The notes below the pieces were generated by a model. That model did not search any database. It was not told where the DNA came from and saw nothing but the letters and a program-made list of their open reading frames with translations. This document shows, piece after piece, positions 23,390 through 37,300 of a stretch of 64,000 bases of DNA. A program made the position numbers and the translations under genes. The number at the start of each line of letters is the position of its first letter. The stretch's first letter is position 1. This DNA is from Gymnorhina tibicen. Lineage: Eukaryota; Chordata; Aves; Passeriformes; Artamidae. Location of the stretch: positions 248,001-312,000 of the forward strand of contig VXAZ01006360.1 of assembly GCA_013399875.1 (NCBI GenBank), given 5' to 3'.

Positions 23390-26300
23390 TTACCTGCACA
23401 AGTTTTTCCATGGCCTTTCTCTGACTCCTGGAGAAAAAAAAGGAAGGGAAATCCTCATGCATAAAAGACAGTGATTATACCAAAGTTAACATATATATTC
23501 TCAATAAAATCACTACCAGAGTGTACACATTCCTAGAGGACATTATGAAAGGTAGTTTAAAATGCACCTTGGACATCCAACCCAAACACATGAACTTGCT
23601 GTGTACACTCTGTAGTTTGCAGAAATGGAGTAGCTGCTTTTGCAATGTGGCCTGTCATTAAAAGTTTTCTTTGAGGGTCCATAGTGACCTTTAGGTAAAA
23701 CACAATTTGCAGTCTATCCTGTAATAAGTTTTTCAGGTATTCACAAAGTAAAAACTTGTGACTTGAAAGACAGCTACAATTCTTACACATCTTCTTAGAA
23801 TTGCATAAACACTGTTGGAAAACCATTTTAGATTACAGAATATCTTCAAAAACTTAATAAACTCTGCAGACATCTTTGACCTGGTCTCTGCAGATGTCAT
23901 GACAGGTCTGTTGCAGAGGAACTGAGTCCAATTTTTCCCTTAACAAGATAAAGTCCTAAAACTGAGGAATATATCCCTTTTGCCCCTGGTGCAACTTTAT
24001 ACAGAGCCAAGACTCACTTCAAAAGGGAGTGGGCTCCATTTTGATTTTGCTTTCTGTTTGTCAGCATGCAGGTAGGAAGAGCTGGGGAGCAGCTGGGGGG
24101 TGGAGATGAGGCTCTCTCTGGTCATCCTGTGCTAGCATCAGAGTGGCACTGGCCAACACTGCATAGGAACATCCTGGACTCTCCAATGGATTTTACATTC
24201 TTTGGCTGTTTTATCGGACACTAAGCCAAAATCTTTCAAAATGAATACCCAGTGATGCTGGGGATGAATGAGCAACCCTGCCCTGTGGCGTGGGTGCATT
24301 TTCCAGGATGACTGAAGTGTTACTGCAGATAACAATCACTTGGCTTGTGTTCTCTGGCAGGCAGTGCTTTTCAACCAGGAGTAAGACAACTGTCAGAATA
24401 AAGCTGAAGATTATCTTAAACTGAACAAAAGTTAATTTGATTTCCAGGCTTAGAAGTAGGGTTTCCAGGCTGTCAGGTCACAAGAAGAGATGTTTTCAAG
24501 AAGTCCCCTGGCAGAACTATAAATGTTGACACACCAGGTTGTCAGTGGTCAGGACATTCTTTGTATGTGCGTAAATATCAAGAAAAACATTCCTAGTACT
24601 AATACACTGAGCACTTAAGCAAAGATTAGAAGTCACAGGGATGTCAAACAGTACGCAATGTGTTGCTTTCTGTGTGCCTGTACTTAATGGCTAAGCTGGA
24701 CACTGTCCTCAGGAATCCTCACACTTCAGGAGATAAAATGATTTATTTTGCTCTCAGCAAAGCCTCAGACTGCTTCTCTTTCAAGTCTTTCATACACAGA
24801 GCAAGGTTTGAAAAGAGCAAGGCTCCTGCTACACTCTATTCTTTAAGTTGAGGAACAACCTCTCAACAGTGAAGGAAAATGTGTACTTTGGCTAAAGTAG
24901 CATCATATCATTCACCTGGAATCCTTCAGTGCAAAGGCAGTGGGAGAGATGCAGCACCAGAGAAACTATAATTCTCTCCCTACTCAATGTTTTGAGCCCA
25001 AACTGAACCTTCTCCTGTAAATGTAACAATTACCATATAAAATATTCTATTAGACCAAATTCTACATTTGTTCATTACAGCAAATAAAATGTGCAGAAAT
25101 GTTTTATTCTTTGTTTTCTTTTAGCACTGTATTTCACCATGTATGTGTCCCAGAAATCCACTGACAATTCACTGAGAGGATTCACCCAGAAAGACTTTGA
25201 TCTCTAAATATGACAAGAAAAATCACTGTTACTTCAGTCTTCCCAGCGTCACACCCTGTACATGTCCATTACTGTAGATTTTTTTTGTAAGAAATGTTTT
25301 TGGGAGCTTGAATAAGAAAAGGCTAGTTGGGTCCCAGTTCCACGATGTGCTTAATTACGTCTCTGATTGTGGGCCTGCTGATTGTGATGGGATCAGAGTA
25401 CTCAGCTTAAATTCAGCCTGTGCTTTGGAGAAAGACTCTGTGAGATCTTCTCCAACCCATCACAAGCATCCAAAGCCTTAAGATTTAAACTCTTGGCTTT
25501 ATGTAATGGCTGCAACATAATTTTCCAAGGTGACTGTTAAGTAGACTGAGTTGGCAATATGCCAAATTAATTTACAAGACTACATAAACAGTAGTCTAGA
25601 CAGAGCTGCAGAAATTTTTTCTCCTGCTACACTCATACATCCAGTGTTCTCTGTAGGAACTTTTTATCTCTCCTACTCAGTCTATTTTATGAAAAACATA
25701 CTTGAAATAACATTAAGGCTTGCATTTCCCTGTGCTTCCTACTCCTCTTCACAGCCTAGCGACAATGAAGAGGAAGTTTTGTTCTGGGCTGTTTCTCAGC
25801 TTCTAGAGCACCCACATAACAGACACATGTGAAAAATGACTCAAAAAGGGATGAACAAAATCTCACTACATCTGCATCTTGCTCCTAATGACACACTTTT
25901 ATTCTTTTTTCAAGCTGCAACAACCATCTCAGTCTCAAGATCATTACAGCCCTTTAAATACTCTAAACAAGAGGGTTTTTTGCAATATCCATGTTGTTCA
26001 TTTAACCACAAGTAGTTTTAAAATGTTTTTAATTTATGACAAGATGCTGGCTAAGAAAGAACTATCAAATTAATGTATTGTAAGAAAAAAGATTTAACAA
26101 GCATCAACCACAGGCCAAATCAGCAAGAAAAGGGAAACAGCCCAGTTTTCCCACTAAAATGAACAAGTGTTAACATTTTGAAGGATGAACTGATGTGTGC
26201 ACAGCTGTGCAACATTGGTATGGGAGAGAGCACTACTAATCCCCAAGGCTTCATTGCAAAGCATGTGTAAGAATCAAGTCTGGCTTTTGTTGTAAATCTC

Positions 26301-29300
26301 TCTTGGTGGTTTGGGCATCTTTAAGTCTTCTGGCATGCAAAATTATCTGTGCTTTGGTGATCAGCCGCTCAGTTTGACTGCAAAGATAGGAACGATGAGT
26401 ATTGTCCTTTGCCTGTAGCGCTTCTGTTTTCTCAGCCCAAAATAATGGATTTTGTTGAGGTTCTGCCCTTGCAGGAGGTACTCGACTTTGCAGGAGGTAA
26501 ATGTCCATCCAGGTACAGTTTCCATATCCTCCCATTTTTATAGCCTCTATGTTCTCTTATCATTTCTCTGCATCTTAACTTTTCCCAGCTCAGTTTTATG
26601 AAATATCTTACTCCTTCCCACATGTCTCATTCCTTCATTTGCTTTGCCTCTGCATATCCGTCTTCATATCTTCTCCAAGCTGTTCTTTTGCCCTCTGCTT
26701 CTCACTTACCCATCTGGCACAGAACTTGGACCAATAGCTCCCCATGGCTTGGCTAAACACGCAAGGCAGAATTTTTCCCAATGTTTTCTCTGTGTCAGTA
26801 GACTAGGAAGTAAAAGTGCCCTTTTTAACTGGTAGTGAGTGCTGAACCAGATCTGATCTTGTCCAATGCACCACTAGTTTGATGCATTTCACCCAGAACT
26901 GTTTGAAGATTCATATCTTCCTTCCTTCTTTGATCTGAATAATACTAAGATCATTAACATTTTTGGTTTGTGACCTGGAAATTCAGATAAGCCACCAATT
27001 CACAGGGGTTTCTAAAGGAAAAATGCCTTCTTGAGTATGTGACTGCTGAGAATTCTTGACAAAAAAATGTCATGCTGAACATACTGAAGCTGTGAGGGTG
27101 GTGATGGTTGAGGTGATTGGAAAGGAGAGCTTGGGTAGGTTGCTCTCTTCATAACAGGCAGCTTCTAAGCTCCTGGATACTCACAGATGCAGAAATTTTG
27201 TATCTCTCTTCTAAAGTCCATCCATCCTGACATGTTTTGAACAAATTTTAGTCTCTACCAAATGGTGTTTTTTGATGGAAATCTGGAAAAGTATTTTCAT
27301 GCAAGTTAGGTAACTCAGGAGGTTTCAATGAAGTCATTGAAAAGGTAATGAAAAATTTCTGGCACTTCTAGAGAGTGCTCCAGAGCAGAACTAACAAACA
27401 AACTCTTGGAAATTCAGATTTCCATAGATTTCCATATCTCACCAAAGTCTCTGAAGGGAAACCAGGAAGGCTGCATTCCTAAGTTGTGGGAGTCCAGAGT
27501 GCGGGGAATATTTCTCTGCCTGTTTTAAGGAATTTTACCCCCCTGGACTCCACTGTTTTTGACCTTCGTCCATGGAGAAAGCTGCCAACTCTCTGGGAAG
27601 AATTTGAACTCACTGCGATGTGAACTAGTGATAGAATATTATGTAAGGTAGCACAGGGTGAAAATATAAAGGTGTTGGGTTTGTTAAAGTAGCAAATAGA
27701 TAAAAAGCAAAAAACTCCAAAATGGAGGATTGTTGTTGTTTTATAACCTCCTTCTTGTTCTTCATGCTACTCCATTTAATGCGGCAAAATTGCTTAAAGT
27801 GATTGGATAGAAAATTCCGCAGTTCCTGTGGACGTTTTAAAAACATTTGTTGAATATTGGTAGAAAAGTGAAAATATCTGTCATTTCAAACACTGATTGG
27901 ATAGTTTAGCTTTAAAAACGCCATGTTATCTTGATTTCAGCGGCATTCTGCGCATTTTCCTGAGCATGCACGTCCCTCTGCTGTACTTCTAACTTTTCTG
28001 GTAAGACTTAATAAACTATCTGAGAGCAGAGAAGGCTGAATGTCCATTAATTAACAAGAATCCAGGCAAGGACTCAGAAGTCCTCCCCCAGCAGGGGAGG
28101 AATGATTTAAGGCACAGCAAGATCAACAGGTGGAATTCAAAACTGAATCCCACACTAAGTCAGGTGCCTGAACTTGGTGGCCCTCTGCCAGGGACAACTT
28201 TTCCCTTATTTTCTGTGAAAAGTCAACAGCTTGGTAGCAGTGCACAAGGAAGCAGACTAAAGAGCAAGAGGGCAGCATATAAATGTATTTAAACAGCATG
28301 GAGGAAAGGCATGGGTGCTTTCTGTTGCTCAAATGCTGGAGCAATCTCAGGCAGTAAAGAGAAGAAGCTAGAGGAGGCATTTTTAGCTTTCTAGTAGTTT
28401 CAGGTTAAAATGACTGCCATTAAGACGCTGTATTTATAATATCTAGGTCCATTAAACAGATTAATTTGGATTCTGGATGTGAACATAACCTAAGAGTGAG
28501 GGTGAGGATATGCAAATAGCTTCTGGCTGCCTACAAGGCACCGGGTTTAGGATCTGCGGAAATCTGAACTTCCAACAAAGAGCTCAGTTTAAAGGTCTGA
28601 GACTATGTGTGACTATATATGGCTTGGAAACATGTATTTATTGTTGTTAGATTTATCTGCAAAACCCTGGGTAGCTTAAGCAAAGCCTCATCCAAGAAAA
28701 CACACTGTAGGGGTCACCTTACACCCACAAAGTTATCAGCTAAAATATTAGATGATCTGAAAGAATAAGGTCATACAGAGCTCCTGGGAGCTAACTAACC
28801 TTTAACTTGTCATGAAGAATAACTCTTCTTTCCCTAGTTGTTCTTTCTTAGATTATCCTGCCTTTAAAACCCACTGCCTTCTCAGTTTTGTTCTCCCAGT
28901 GCAAAAATAGCAGTAGTTATTGATTTGCAGCTAATGTGATTTTTTTGTTTGGATTTTTTTTTGTGAAGAGGTTTATGTTCCAGAATTAGGAGTGGCAGAA
29001 GGAAGAGGAAATTTCACCTGGACAGCAGCATCAGAAAACACACCAAAAAAAATACTGGGAAAAAAGGTTGTACTGACAACTGGAAAAAACCAAATTTGTA
29101 GCTAATCTAGATGAATCTGAGGTTGCTGGAGTGCTGGAGATTATAGAGTTGCACATTTCCACTAGAGGAGGATCTATTACTTTTTGTAGATGAGTTTGAA
29201 TAAACAGCTATTTAACTTTGCTAACGCTAGAGCCTGTGTAGTCTCTAGTCCTGCAAAACTGAAATCTCTTGTCAGGATTCTTTTGCTGACTTGTCAAAAA

Positions 29301-32300
29301 TTCCCTTATAAAAAAAAATTCGGAGTTTTTCTTTGATTTTGGAAGCAAGTCTATGTTAAACAGTAAGTACTGTCAAAAATGCAGAGTTTGGTTTTCACAA
29401 CAAAAGACTTTAGAAGCATAGAAACAGGAAGAGTGGATGCATGGAGGCCATTCTTTCCAGAACAAGAGGTAGGTGTGGACCATGGATTCTTCCAAGAACA
29501 GAGGAAATACTGCATGCAGTGTTTGACTGGGTTCTTCTAAGTGAGATTGAAAAGAGCATACTGTTTGGCAAAAAGTCAAAGGAAATATAGAACTGGAATA
29601 TGTGGCATTTGGATATTTCTTTTAGAGATGCAATTTCCAAGTTAATTTCTTACAGAATTCATTGCAAATATAGGATAGAATAACAACTTCCACCATGTAA
29701 GATAGAACTTTAAAGTCTAAGAAACTATTTGAACCTGGAGACACTGAAGATGTTTAAATATTTTATTGAATGGAGTGGCTTCAATAACAGCCAAGAAATA
29801 CATGGCTTTCCTTGTAAAAAGGTACATGGAAATAAAATTTGGGATCTCTTTGCTTTGAAAACCTTTAAAACAGGCTTCAATACTTATGTGTATCTTAATT
29901 TGTCAAATAACTGGAAAACCAAGACAAATATTTTCTTTAAAAAAAGGAAAAAGAGGTTAAAATCAACAATATCCCAAAGTGGATCCTAAGTGTATATAAT
30001 ACCCTCGAAAAAGTATATTGTACAACTAAACATAATGCAAAAAGTGTCATAGAGTAGATTTAAAAGAAAAGGATTTTGACCAAGTAAAAGCTTTTTTGAG
30101 GTTCTCCTGAAGTGTTCTGCTCTTCTTTATGTTTTCCTCTCTTATTTTCAACAGGGTAGAACATAGTTGTCATGCAACACAAAGGAAGCGGGTTAGTAAG
30201 AGCAGATATACAGAATTTTGAAATAGCAGCATATGGAATGCTCATCTCATTATTTCCAAACTGTACTGTACGTGTCTGACTTGTGGTAGAGCTCAGATCC
30301 AACCCTCTGAAACAGGCAAGAAGTAAGAAAAAGCTTTGTGAGGAACCAGCCAAAGTGTGAGAAGGAAGCAGGTCTGAGTTACAACTTTCTTCGAAGCAAT
30401 ACATTCCTATCAGTCTTTTTTGTTTGCTTACACAGCAAAGACTCTCCAAAGATGGGACCTTATTCAGCCAGTTCCTGGAAATACAGAGCAGTGGGAAGCA
30501 TTATTGTATGTTCTCAGAAGTGTTGCTGAAATCAGTGATGAGTACAATCTGGTTCAGAGCTGATATTTCCTGTTATTTGTTAACTGGACAAACTGCCTTT
30601 ACGAGCTCTTCTCATTAGGTGTTTCTTTGCTGGCATACAGACAAGCAGTTTCTGATTTCTTTGTCTTTTCTCTTTCCTTCTGACTTTTTAATTTTCTCTT
30701 TTATTTAATTCATGGTCCAACACAGGCACTCTAAATCTCTTTGCTCTGACATGTAGAGCAGCAAAATCACTTGGTGCCCTATATATTCTGATACCATTAT
30801 GGATCTGTTGTATCTGTCCAGCTACAGTAATGTTTCCTCAGAGTTCAAGCTGTATTCCAACTGGTTGGCAAACTCTGCATTCAAAACTATTTAGGCACAT
30901 AAATAGCAATAATTGCATTAATTTTACTGTGCTGTGGATCTAATTCTTGAGTGTTGTAGATCATCAAAGCTCTAGTGGTGACAAATCAGGGAAATTATGC
31001 TGATTTATTCTTTAAGCATCAAGCCATATTTAAAATGATGACAAACTCTGACACGTTAGCCATTTCCCTGTGGTGTATACCACGGAGTACTATCTTGATG
31101 CAGTGATGATTTCTGAGCTACATCATTGCTCATCCTTCAGTGGATTTTACCCATAATATAGGAGAATTAATTTTATCCAGAACATTCTCCACATTAGCCA
31201 TTCTACCATGTTCATAACGAATATTGCCTATGCAGGAACCCTACAGGAAAATGGCAGTATCATTGATACATTTGCCAAGCCTACAACAATATTTGAGAAA
31301 CTGAAACAGGCTAATGAAATGTATTTAGCCAAAACATCAGAAATTAGTCAACACCTGTCCTTAAAGAATTCCACTGGGAAAACATTATGGATTAGTTTGT
31401 CTCCATATGTCTCTGCATTGCCTGCGTATATAATAGTTCCATTTGTTTGGGAAGATTATTTTGTTAGACACCTGACCCTTATATGCAAGCTAGAGGTATT
31501 GGAACTCATTAACCTCTCTCGTAAAGGCACAAATGTTTCTAATATTTAGACATGATTAAACATTCCCTCTGAAAATAGGGATGTAAAAGTGGAGCTGGAT
31601 CATCTCAGGCTGTGTGTGTGAGTGTCCCATGTCCCACATCTTGCAGTGCCTTTTGCCAGCATGAGCTACCTTTAAGAATGGCTTTCCCAGCACCCAGCAT
31701 GCAGATCTGGAAATACCATACAAGGGCCACTTGGAAGGCATCCAGTCATCTAGTGATGGGACCTGGAGGGATTGCAGGGACAGTTGCACCACACTGCAAC
31801 TTTTGCCTAGGATGTGTACCCAAGTTCCTTTTCCAGGGAAACCAGGGCGCAGGACGGTAGGGCTGGTTGTCCCTCAGATCTCTGCCATTCAGCTGGGACA
31901 TGGGTGACATTCACACTGATGAGGTTGTGCTCATGGCAGCACAGTCCCCAAGACTGGAGGGACCAGCTTTAGAGGGTTAATTTGCAGACAGGGACGTGAA
32001 ATCCCTGTCTTTGACAGAATAGCCTGCCCTTAACACTTAGTGGAAGAGAAGGCATCTCCAGAGAGTGAGCCATCTGACCTATTTCTTATGTACCCTCCTG
32101 GCACCCAGGCAGAGGATAGTTCTGTCAGTCAGTGACCAAAAAAGCCTGAACATTTGAGACACATGAAGATCTGCCAGGGGACTTGTCTTATTGAGAAACT
32201 GACAAGTAGGTCTTCATCTGAAGCATCCACTTTGGCTTCAGCCTGAGGGTGTTGTAGAGGTACTGTGGGTGGCCAGACCTTTTTGGGTACAATCAACAAT

Positions 32301-34000
32301 GTGGAATCCTTGTCCCTCTGTTGCTGAGGTCAAGTTTCTTTTCTTTACTCCCAGCCTGCTTCCTCCAAACCAAGATCAATGTTCAAAAGGGAAAAATTGG
32401 GACAGAGCAACATCTCCAACTCAAACTACTGTGTTTTTAAAAGAATTCAGGTGATAACAAAAGGTACTCTTGGCAGATTATGTTATTGCACTAGACTTGT
32501 TAATGGTTTGATTTTTTTTTGTAGGGTTGTTTGGTTGGTTTTTTTAGTAGGATTCAATTTTATTAGCATTGAGTACCTTAAATGTAATCTGCAAGGCAGG
32601 AAAAAAATAGTGAAAGTGACTGGTTGTAAAATTGAGTTAGTTTGAATGTTCTTTGACAGTATTTAAAATTTTTGTTACTAGAGCACTCAACATCAATACA
32701 GAGGCAAATAATAATTTAATAGGCATTTAAGCATTTAAGAATCCATAGGTCAGTTTCATCTTTAGTAGGATCAGTAAAATCACTTGTACTGCATATGGCT
32801 TCCTCCATGCAGCAATTCACATGAAGTACTCAGCAATGGGGACATTCTCCAGTGTGTCTGCTTTTAAATGTTCCTATTCCTCCTGCCTGCCCAGGCAAAG
32901 AAGTAGGAAAATAGTGCAAGGTAACAACAATAATGGCACTGTAACTTAGAGTCGTTAAAGAGTAGTAGAAAGGATGGCAATAAAAACAAATATTGAATGC
33001 ATACACACCTGTAGAGTTGTAATGAAAACCAGTTCTGTGGTAGGGTGTGAAATGATGCTGCTATTGTCCTAGCTCTCCAGTGAAGCATGGGATGAAATCC
33101 TACCTGGAGCTGAGCGAGGTTCCTCTGCCTTATCTATATCTTCATTGGTATAGAAAAGCACAGTGCAAAGAAAATATAATTATATTATCCTATGATCTTC
33201 TCCTGATGTCTCCAAACCTCACTGTATCTTGTCTATGCTATTTTTACTATCAACTACCTGATAGCTGGTAGGGAAATGTAAGTCTTTCCCTTACAATAAA
33301 GGGGAAGTAAAAGCTTGTTACCAGTAAAAACTACCTCTTTAAAAGACATTTGGTATTACAGCTCTGAGATTTCCCTTGGCAACTGTTAAGGCAGGCTGCC
33401 TAGTGGTATCCAAACTCCTGGGTGAGGGTTATGGGATGCCTGTGTGGTGCACATGCAGACAGGACATTAAGCTTGCAAGAGATGCTACAGCAGTAATGTC
33501 ACTATTGCCTCTCAGGATCAGATGAGCTAATGTTCCTGCTGGAAAGAGGTGTGTGTCTCTTTTGGAGGCTTTAAAGCTAAATTCACAGCTACACAAGGCA
33601 CAGGAGTGAGTTTCTAAATATCATTATTTAAAGTGATGAAATTCCCAGCTGAACCCCCACCAAGTCAGTTGTCTTGCATGGTGGCCCTAAAAGGCTTTCT
33701 TTTCTTTCCTCCTCCTCCTCAGCCCACAAATGAGGGATAATCATTCTGAGCACACACAGGAGAGCCAAGCAGCACCCACCAAATACAGCCTCATATCTGA
33801 AGTAGTTTCAGGTAATTTCAGATATAGAGGGGCAATGAACCCAAGACCAGCACAGCTTCAGAAAGTGTATTGACCAAGAAGTGATCAGAGACATTAGCAG
33901 GAAGTGAGAAAGAGAAGTCTGGCTTCTTCTAGAGCACAGAAGCTGCTGCACTCTTCATAGCTGCACTCTCAGTACACCAACTGATTTAAGTCCAGAAGGT
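23390..34000. other. Unique non-coding sequence, no gene seen
   Basis: About 10.6 kb with no frame longer than 129 codons and no recognisable domain, RNA gene or transposon edge. A hairpin with a 9-bp perfect stem (AGACAGGGA / TCCCTGTCT, 7-base loop) lies at 31986-32010. Ordinary short A or T runs occur at 28950-28975 and 29040-29065. Confidence 0.55.
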
Positions 34001-34050
34001 GGAATACGTGTAGGAGTGTGTGTGGAATATGTGTAGGAGTATGTGTGTGT
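34001..34050. repeat. Two-copy tandem repeat, about 23 bp unit
   Basis: Units at 34001-34023 and 34024-34050 both read GGAATA-GTGTAGGAGT followed by a short TG run; the second carries two extra GT pairs. Confidence 0.85.
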
Positions 34051-34310
34051 CCTCATCACAGAAACAATTGTGTAGCTTCTTAGCACTGGTATGTTGAAGA
34101 GTATTCTGCTCATGCCCAAAGAGATGTCTAAATGTCATATGACCTTTAAAAATGAGAAAGTCTGGGCAATAACTAAGAAAATGGGAGCCTAATTAGCACC
34201 CAGATTAGACATATTCCATTTTCCTATGTCCTTTTGTGCCTCTGGTGTACTAAATTTAATGACAGTTGGCATTTCTCCATTTTAAAGTTGTTTTCTAAAA
34301 TATGTATTAT

Positions 34311-34356
34311 GCATATATATCTATATCTGTATCTATATCTATCTATATATATATAT
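34311..34356. repeat. TA/TATC microsatellite
   Basis: An interrupted run of AT and TATC units, ending in an (AT) run of eleven bases or more. Confidence 0.9.
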
Positions 34357-37300
34357 TTCTTGGCACACTGAAAGTTTCATCCTCCCATTTCAAATTTTTC
34401 CTCAAGTCTCCCTATTTCTGGATAGCCAAAATCCAGCAACTGTGACCCATGAAATCTTATCCCTTTCTCTAACTCTTCAGTTGCTCTGTTTAGGATGTGC
34501 ACACGGGGATGCAAAGACAGCTGTTATTTTGTTCCCAAAACATTGGAGACTGTTGCGGAAAAATACCGCAGATTTCTCTTGTTGCTACTTTCATGCTGTT
34601 TCTTCTGCTTGATTTTTTCTTGCCTTAGTCTTCCCTGTTCAACAGCTTAAAATTAGAAGTACTGTGTTTTTCTCGTTATATATAAGAAAACTTAAAAATC
34701 CCACTAGTGCTTAAGAGATTCCTTTTTATGGACTACATATATTTTTAGCACAGCGTAACATACTGATGCCACAAGTTATTTAGTTAAAACATTAAATGTA
34801 GGGAAAACAATGTAGGCTCAATTCTATTGCATCAAACTCTAGGATCTGAATCACGTTTTTCGTAATCTCTCTGTAGACAGAGAATATGGTAAATATCTTC
34901 CCAGAGTGATTGATTTCCTCCTAAAGTCGAAATCATTCTTGGAGATGCCTACAATTCATCGTGGACAGCATCAAAGTGTGGGATGTAGCACCCTCAGTTG
35001 GGTGTCTTGCATTAGAAGGGGGAATTTGGATTTCAGGTGCCCCTGCTGCTCCCTGCTCCAAACAGCATCCCATGTCACTGGGGTATCTCACTAAAACAGA
35101 TGATCAGTGGTTTGCTTGCAGACCTAGAGCCTTTGCCCATTTTTCTGGTAGTTATGCTACTGTAAACATAACAACAAATGGGAATAAACAAATGACTGCA
35201 GAAACACAGCAGACTTTCTCCCAGTTGGACAGCTAGACAAATCGGTGCTAATACAAATAACTCGTTTCTATTGACAGAAATTGCCCTCAATCCAGCTTGA
35301 TAGAATTATAAAAGGATCTGTACTGTTCTCCAGGGTCTCTTCAGATTCAGAGATTTAAAAGAAATCAAGAGTTGCCATTATCATTTTTATATAATTTTCA
35401 ACATGATATGCTATGTCAATCTAATGAAACACTGCACCAGTGTAGTAGTGGGGAACAACATGACAAAATTATTTCTTACATAGCACTGCAAATGACTGAT
35501 TACTCTTATTTTTGGGATTTAAAATGATAAAAAAGACAAGTATCTAAAATTTTGCAAGTAAATCAAATAGAAATTGACAGGTATAATTATTTTATATTCT
35601 TGAAAGGAATATAAAATCTCCAAACTGGAGAGCTCTATAAACACAAGACATGATTTTAAAAGAAAATAATGAAGAAATCTGCTTTTTAACCTAGTAGCAG
35701 CTGATGTCCTGCAATTATCCTCTACTCATTGCAGTCTGTGAATGTTGCAGCTTGCTTATAGATAGTTCTGTTGCTGTATAATTTGCATTCATATTTTAGC
35801 ATACTTTTTTTTGATATAGCAAAAAATTTTGAGAAGCAAGGTGTGAGCTCAGACTCCAAAGCCAAGTGTTGATGCTGGTGTGTGCAGGAACATGAGCATC
35901 ACAAAAAAACATTGCTGTTTTTTCTGACAGTCATTCAGACTGTTTGAAGATATGGGGCTCAGATCCAGAAAAGCTGGATACAATCCTTCAGACTCCTGCA
36001 TGTTGTTGGAAAACTTTGCCCGAAACAGAGATGGATCCTGAGGATGGTTTGAGCTACTTCTGCTTTTGTTTAAAGTTAGTAAATGGTAGGTGTTTGCTGA
36101 CTTCTGTTTTCACAAATGAGATTCAGCTTGCTTTGTCTAAGCTCCTGACAACTCAAATATGCTTTTCAGCCCTGAGTCCTCATATTCCCTCTGTAAAGCC
36201 AAAACATTGCTTCTTTAATGAAACATGCATTGCATTCTTTCGGGTTCTGGTGATACTGAGGACTGCAGACATAATTTAAGGATCACTGCAAGATTTAGGT
36301 GCTTAGGCTGTCTGTAATATTCAGCTGTGCAGTGGAGCACACTTACAGCAAGAGCCAGTCTTGTTTGCATAGACAAAAGTCAGGCACAATGTTTTTGTGG
36401 CCCTCCAAATGTATGTCTAAAATGGATACACAAGCCCTCCCTCCTGAGGGCTTCTGGGGCTCCTGCTATGGATAATTTGGAAACTGATAATTTAGGTATT
36501 TACTTAAAGAAAAAACTTCCTGGTATTTTCAGTACACGACAGTATTTAGTACCAAGGTCGTAAGCTAGGAGCAAAAGGCATTCCCTAGCACAGGTGTGCT
36601 CAGTGTCTGGGGCAGCAGTCACAGGCAGCTTGTGTCAGAATCTCTTCTTAGGTATGGTTGCCCCCGTTCAGTTTCTGACAGATTCAGCAGAGGTCTGAGA
36701 TTTGAGCCCCCCTGAGGCTTGAGGCTCCCAAGGTACAGCAATGCCAACACAAAATAATTGTTCATTTCAGTTTTGCTCTTCAGCAGGGAGAGTTAAAAAT
36801 GAGCATAGGAAGGCTTTTGATAATTTTAAAATACTAATTTTATTCATAGCAACGCAGAGGCCAATGAAGAGTGTGGTGACAGCCTGGAAGGTTGAAAGCT
36901 TGGACTACAATTTGCAACCACCAGTGTTTCATGGGTACTTCTTTTTCTTTCTAGAGTGAAAGACAAAAGTTAGGCCAGCCTGTGATACTCTCTTGTGAGT
37001 GCTGCAGCAGTAGCTCCTGTGCTCCATCACTATTTGTTTATTTTAGCACCTAAAAGAACATCAGAACAGACTTTAAGAATATTTCTTCTAGGACAAGGAA
37101 GGGAGGATGTAGCAAAACTGCAACCTTCTCCTAATTTATGTTTTTATTGTCATATATTGTATTTCATATACAAGAAGGGGGGAAACGACCTCTTTGAAGG
37201 CTAACTTCTGTTTATTAATTTCAGCACAAAAGAAGAGATACTTCAGGGTGTCCAGGACACTCATAGGGATCTGGCACATGCTACAAGTGCCACTGGAGAG

